Source: Trichopria drosophilae | Lineage: Eukaryota; Arthropoda; Insecta; Hymenoptera; Diapriidae | Direction: 5' to 3' | Assembly (NCBI GenBank): GCA_030407085.1 | Contig: CM059586.1 | Span: forward strand, 17,688,001-17,752,000 | Length of the DNA: 64,000 nucleotides | Shown: piece after piece, positions 60,456 to 64,000 of the stretch | How the letters are laid out: each line of letters opens with the position of its first letter | How positions within the stretch are numbered: position 1 is the stretch's first letter | Program-made: the position numbers and the translations under genes | The notes under the pieces: model-generated | Told to the model about the DNA's origin: nothing | The model's input: only the letters and a program-made list of their open reading frames with translations | Databases searched by the model: none

Positions 60456-61177
60456 TTACTGACATAGCCAATATCGGCTAGTGTCGTGCACAACTGTTCT
60501 GCCGTACCTTGCAACCGCACAAGCCGGTTCTTTATCTTTGAGTTCAAGAATCTCATTTAGCTCACACCCTATAGCCGAAAATACACGTGATAATTGAGGA
60601 TCAAGATTTTCCAAGAATTGGTCTTGCCTCAGGGATATATCATCTAAGCACACTTGAATCTCGGCGCTTAACTTCGGCGGTATTAGAAGCTTGCAATTTC
60701 CGAACACCGGATATTTTTCGAATACTTCTGCCTTTTGTTCTTTAGTTAAACCTTCCTGTAGGTAAACGTTCCAACGAGCACAGATTTCTTCATGTAGTGG
60801 TTTGCTTCGTTTACGTAAAATATTTGGATTCGATCCAAGAAAATCGATTATATTATCAACGTTGTGATCGGTAATTGCACTCCCGCTGAATTGATTCGCA
60901 GTTCCGGGAGTTTTAAGTTTGACCTTCAAATGACCTTGTCGGAAAAATCGATCATATCATATTCGGACGTAAAATTTTGTGCTCTTTCCGAATCCATGAA
61001 AAAAATAGGGGTTTCCATTTGAAAAAATGGAAAACTTGACCTTGGAATAACCTTAATGGTCTTTTTATAGGTCAAATTCAATGGTACTGTTAAGTAGCCG
61101 GGGAAAAATTCGAAAACTTTTGTCTGAAACGTTTTCCCCGAAAATGCACTCCCGCTGAGATATTGACGCGTTTCCAT
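60456..61177 (-). pseudogene. DIRS-like gag remnant
   Basis: 60,929-60,456 reads VDNIIDFLGSNPNILRKRSK, HEEICARWNVYLQEGLTKEQ, FEKYPVFGNCKLLIPPKL and LDPQLSRVFSAIGCELNEI. The LG.nP, W..yl.eGl, KYP...NC..PPKL.pEI word series is typical of DIRS/PAT gag. 61,177-60,926 (METRQYLSGSAFSGKTFQ) shares a SGSA word with the start of the first frame (FSGSAITDHN), so a small internal duplication may be present. Confidence 0.75.
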
Positions 61178-61180
61178 ACT

Positions 61181-62660
61181 TTTCGATCATCCTGTATATA
61201 TCATAAATTCGTGTCATGAACACATTCGGGTTGCGTGATTACTTCTCTATTAGTAATTCGGTGGTTCATAAATTCATTTTCTTTACTTCCTTAAGGTTTT
61301 CATTAATTGTAGGTCTGTTTGAAAATCGTTCCAGGGACCATAGACACATTGTTAAGTATTTTGGAACACTTAATTTCACTTTTTAAATAAAATTTGAAAT
61401 TCTGTATTTAATTTTCTTTGACACAATAGTAGACCAAACGCTCATAACGGTTATGACTTATTAACCCTCCTGAGTACGACTTATTTACGGAAAAGTAGAT
61501 TCCACGAACCCATTTTCGTATGCCTCAATTATAAGAAAAGTTGGTATGTGACAGTTCGTATGGTCGCTGCTAAGGAAATCTCATGTTAAAATGTCAAAAT
61601 TTAATATGGCGAATCCAATATGGCTGACTAATTTTAAAAAAAATTATGGAATATTGACAAAAATTACTATCTGTGGAATTGACGATAATTTCAAATCTGT
61701 TTCCATTTTCTGGTGAGGATAGTGATTTTTCCAATTCTGTTTACATAATTTACAGAACAATTTCTCTCCGAGTAATTGCGATTCTAGTGAGAAATACACA
61801 TATATTGATGCGTTACTTTGAGTTTTGAAATTTGAATATTACATTCATTATCAGCTACCGCATAAATGCTCAGATAGCAATTTCTATGAAAACGCTATAA
61901 TTTTTCAAAATTAGCCCTCCATATTGAATCCTTCATTTTGAAATAGTAACAGTGGATTCACAATCGTCGAGCCTCAGAGCCGCTCCCCTTTGATATGTAG
62001 TTCCAAGAAAATCGACTGGCTTTAAAGAGTATAAATTGATGAGCGTTTTCCATTTTTGAATTATTCATTAAATCTCAAACTTTTAACTCATTTCAACTAA
62101 CGGTATGTCAAAAATTGGACGAATATATTCGCATGTCCAAACATGTTTGTTATTAACTATAGAAGAAATTAAATTTTCCTTGAAATTGTAACTTAAAGAT
62201 TAAGGTTGAAAAGTTTGCTATACAAATTTTCGAAAGTATAATAACTTAGTATAAATGTATGCAATTGGAAATTAGTTCTGCAGATTTCAGAAGCATGGTA
62301 TAATTTTCTACCTACTCGGAAATATATATCAGCGGCCCATGTCAAAAAATTGAATTGTCGGAAAACAATTTTTATTAAAATTTCATATCACCATTTTCAC
62401 TAGTTAAAATTTCACTTTAAGTTACCACTACATTTTTCTCGAAAATATTAAGAGATATGAATTTTTTCATACAGAAAAAAATGCACCATGGAATTTCGAA
62501 AAATATACTGATAATTAAAATTAGTTTTGGCTAACAATTTGCCAGGCATTAAGGACCAACGGCAATGCTCGAAAAAGAAGAACTTTTACATTGACGAACT
62601 GTAAAGCATTTTAATTTATACCGGACTGTCTACGTGATTCATAAGCTTAGTCAAATTTCC
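61181..62660. other. AT-rich DNA with satellite-family traces
   Basis: 61,600-61,630 (TTTAATATGGCGAATCCAAT ATGGCTGAC) and 61,915-61,985 (CTCCATATTGAATCCTTCAT, GATTCACAATCGTCGAGCC) are opposite-strand traces of the 39,990-40,540 satellite. No gene recognised. Confidence 0.4.
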
Positions 62661-62663
62661 TGA

Positions 62664-62960
62664 TCATGTTCTCTGTTGAAACATGAACATATATGCACAA
62701 ATTTGCGTGGTCACCTCAATTTTTGCATACGTATCATACAAACTCATAAAACGACAATTCTTTTCCTTGATATTTGTTGAAAACCGGCCAATAATGGAAA
62801 CATTTCTTGTAATTAATATTTGATATGTAAAATTGTCACGTAAGGAAAGGAATGATTTTATAACATCTCGATAATCTAATGAAGATATTCTTGTTTGTCC
62901 TGATTTGTCAAACCCACGCACAAAATGATCGACTACTATACTACATAAAGCAATATCCAT
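62664..62960 (-). CDS. Unassigned ORF, possibly a receptor N-terminal exon
   Basis: 98-codon minus-strand frame MDIALCSIVVDHFVRGFDKS, with TRISSLDYRDVIKSFLSL and FTYQILITRNVSIIGRFS. It lies just downstream of the receptor-like gene on the same strand. The strand-like composition (YQILITRN) would suit the extracellular N-terminus of a divergent ionotropic receptor, as expected if two such genes lie in tandem, but no diagnostic motif is present and the rest of a receptor is not found downstream. A pseudogene piece or chance remain possible. Confidence 0.3.
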   Translation of the reverse strand: MDIALCSIVVDHFVRGFDKSGQTRISSLDYRDVIKSFLSLRDNFTYQILITRNVSIIGRFSTNIKEKNCRFMSLYDTYAKIEVTTQICAYMFMFQQRT

Positions 62961-63451
62961 GACAATAACTGTGAGCTACATTGATGATGCAATATGATAC
63001 ATGTTGCCATATATGTAGATTCCTTCTATGTTATCTCTCGGTCATCATTGTCATCACCACAATTGAAGATCATCATTGTCGGATACAATAAGTGGTCATC
63101 TAAATTAACCTAACGGGATATAGTCTTAAAGATTCATTTTCAATTAAGTAATGCATTCGAATAGGTTCACGCTTTAATACTTCATTAAACACACGCATTA
63201 TTAAATACATAATATGATTAACATTTAAATTAACCTGATGTTCTTATTAAAGTGGAAAATAATAGTTCCATTTAAAAAGATGCGGTAGAATCATGACATA
63301 TAATACGTCGGTAAATTATAACACATTTCAAATGCGAATTGCTGGGATGAAATTCAAGAAACAAATTATGCATGTACATTTCTTGATTTTAGCACTGTTA
63401 ATAGATTTTATTTCCATCCTAAAAGTCTTCTTTCCGATAATAATTCTGCAA

Positions 63452-64000
63452 TTAGGTAAAACGCCAGTTGATTTTGAAATATTTTAGCCGATACCACAAT
63501 TTCCGACAAATCGTTTGTACTTCCGTAATGTATAGTTCAAAAAGAAATATTATAATACTACTTAAGCAACCAAAAACTAGTATATAAAATCCAATTGTAA
63601 TATCGACAATGTTTGTGAAAGAGGTTTTTTTATGATTTTTTATAATTACTCTTAAAAACAAAAATGTCTCCATATCTGATAACAGTGCATCAGTACATAT
63701 ACATGTTTGCTGCATGTAAATCAAGTCCTTACTAAAAAGTGAAATTAATGGAGAATTTATACCATAATTCAGAACTGTCCATCGGAATGAGAATTCATTC
63801 GATATTATGTGAATTTCATGTTTTCTTTTAATTTCAAATGCACTATCAACAATTAACATCGCAGATGCCTCGTCAGCCAAGCATGTTACGTTTTTGAAAG
63901 ATATAATGTTATTGAAACAATCAATACCTGCCATAGGAACGGTTTTTCTGTCTATACTTTCAGTTACACTGTTATTTAGCCCGGAAACCTCTATTATTGA
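63452..64000 (-). CDS. Probable ionotropic-receptor-like protein, C-terminal part (partial)
   Basis: The minus-strand frame is open from the window edge to a stop at 63,452, about 182 residues. An extracellular-type segment contains CLADEASAMLIVDSAFEI, then EFSFRWTVLNYGINSPLISL and SKDLIYMQQTCICTDALL, a loop, and one strongly hydrophobic helix (DITIGFYILVFGCLSSIIIF LFELYI) followed by a short basic tail. Order and spacing match the ligand-binding S2 lobe and last transmembrane segment of divergent insect ionotropic receptors (variant iGluR family; chemosensing, dendrite membrane), where NSP(L/F)xxLFxxxIxxLxE and a late TM with FxxE are usual. The pore region should lie beyond 64,000. No intron is needed in the visible part. 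Confidence 0.55.
   Translation of the reverse strand, partial: SIIEVSGLNNSVTESIDRKTVPMAGIDCFNNIISFKNVTCLADEASAMLIVDSAFEIKRKHEIHIISNEFSFRWTVLNYGINSPLISLFSKDLIYMQQTCICTDALLSDMETFLFLRVIIKNHKKTSFTNIVDITIGFYILVFGCLSSIIIFLFELYITEVQTICRKLWYRLKYFKINWRFT

Larger units (their letters stand above)
57640..61180 (-). mobile_element. Decayed DIRS-like retroelement (gag-RT-tyrosine recombinase)
   Basis: Three coding modules lie in order on the minus strand: gag (61,177-60,456), RT (about 60,130-59,157) and tyrosine recombinase (58,336-57,640). DIRS elements use a tyrosine recombinase instead of a DDE integrase, and this order with LTR-type RT and no protease fits them. Multiple stops and frame changes make it inactive. 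A TIR element carrying a tRNA-like sequence (58,379-58,632) lies between RT and recombinase. Terminal repeats and the internal complementary region were not found. Confidence 0.85.

Noticed and set aside
1..64000. Endogenous virus or viral integration (for example polydnavirus-like genes)
   Set aside because: No capsid, envelope, polymerase or nudivirus-like gene is recognisable. All reverse transcriptases found belong to non-LTR or DIRS-like retroelements.

Overview
The window is animal nuclear DNA, most likely from an insect. It is AT-rich, has spliced genes with canonical GT/AG introns, and is packed with DNA-transposon remnants and eukaryotic retroelements. The one intact host gene is the RNA-processing factor RNPS1. 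Its long Arg-Asp/Arg-Glu repeat and the general repeat style would fit a hymenopteran, but that order-level guess is inference. There are no operons, and no CRISPR array or prokaryotic feature.

Layout. 1-32,690: no gene that I can defend. It holds AT-rich DNA interrupted by palindromic foldback elements and MITEs (783-901, 1,766-2,415, 4,757-4,957, 9,296-11,603, 12,461-13,132, 13,407-14,438, 14,472-14,673, 25,298-25,610, 28,189-29,342, 30,580-31,935, 32,266-32,476), hairpin-rich GC islands (15,650-15,990, 29,456-30,420), and scattered copies of a satellite-like repeat. The 12.5-13.1 kb foldback carries a hammerhead-ribozyme-like core. 32,690-45,720: promoter-like DNA and the five-exon RNPS1 gene (398 codons plus stop, ATG split by intron 1). 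Its introns hold a 942-bp palindrome, a TTAA-flanked MITE, an inverted satellite array and, in intron 3, a 2.7-kb long-TIR element. That element encodes pieces of an unrecognised protein and is itself broken by two foldbacks.

46,990-51,120: a decayed APE-type non-LTR retrotransposon on the minus strand. Its reverse transcriptase is split by two TA-flanked elements. One of them (628 bp) carries a frameshifted SWIM zinc-finger coding fragment. 51,120-55,300: repeats and one unexplained 75-codon ORF. 55,302-55,596: a lipase-family exon with an in-frame stop (minus). 56,080-56,800: 3' end of a Jockey/CR1-like RT (minus). 57,640-61,180: a decayed DIRS-like retroelement (minus; gag, RT, tyrosine recombinase). 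A 254-bp element lies inside it, with perfect 36-bp TIRs enclosing a tRNA-Ala-like sequence with intact Pol III boxes. 63,452-64,000: the 3' part of a probable ionotropic-receptor-like gene (minus) that runs off the window.

The retroelements are all broken by frameshifts and stops. Where a TIR element landed in conserved coding sequence, the interrupted reading frame fixes its ends and target-site duplication almost to the base. The most unusual objects are the TIR-bounded tRNA-like element, the SWIM-fragment element, the long-TIR element in RNPS1 intron 3, the run of three related palindromes at 30.6-31.9 kb, and the AAAGGACCCCGCACA foldback family.
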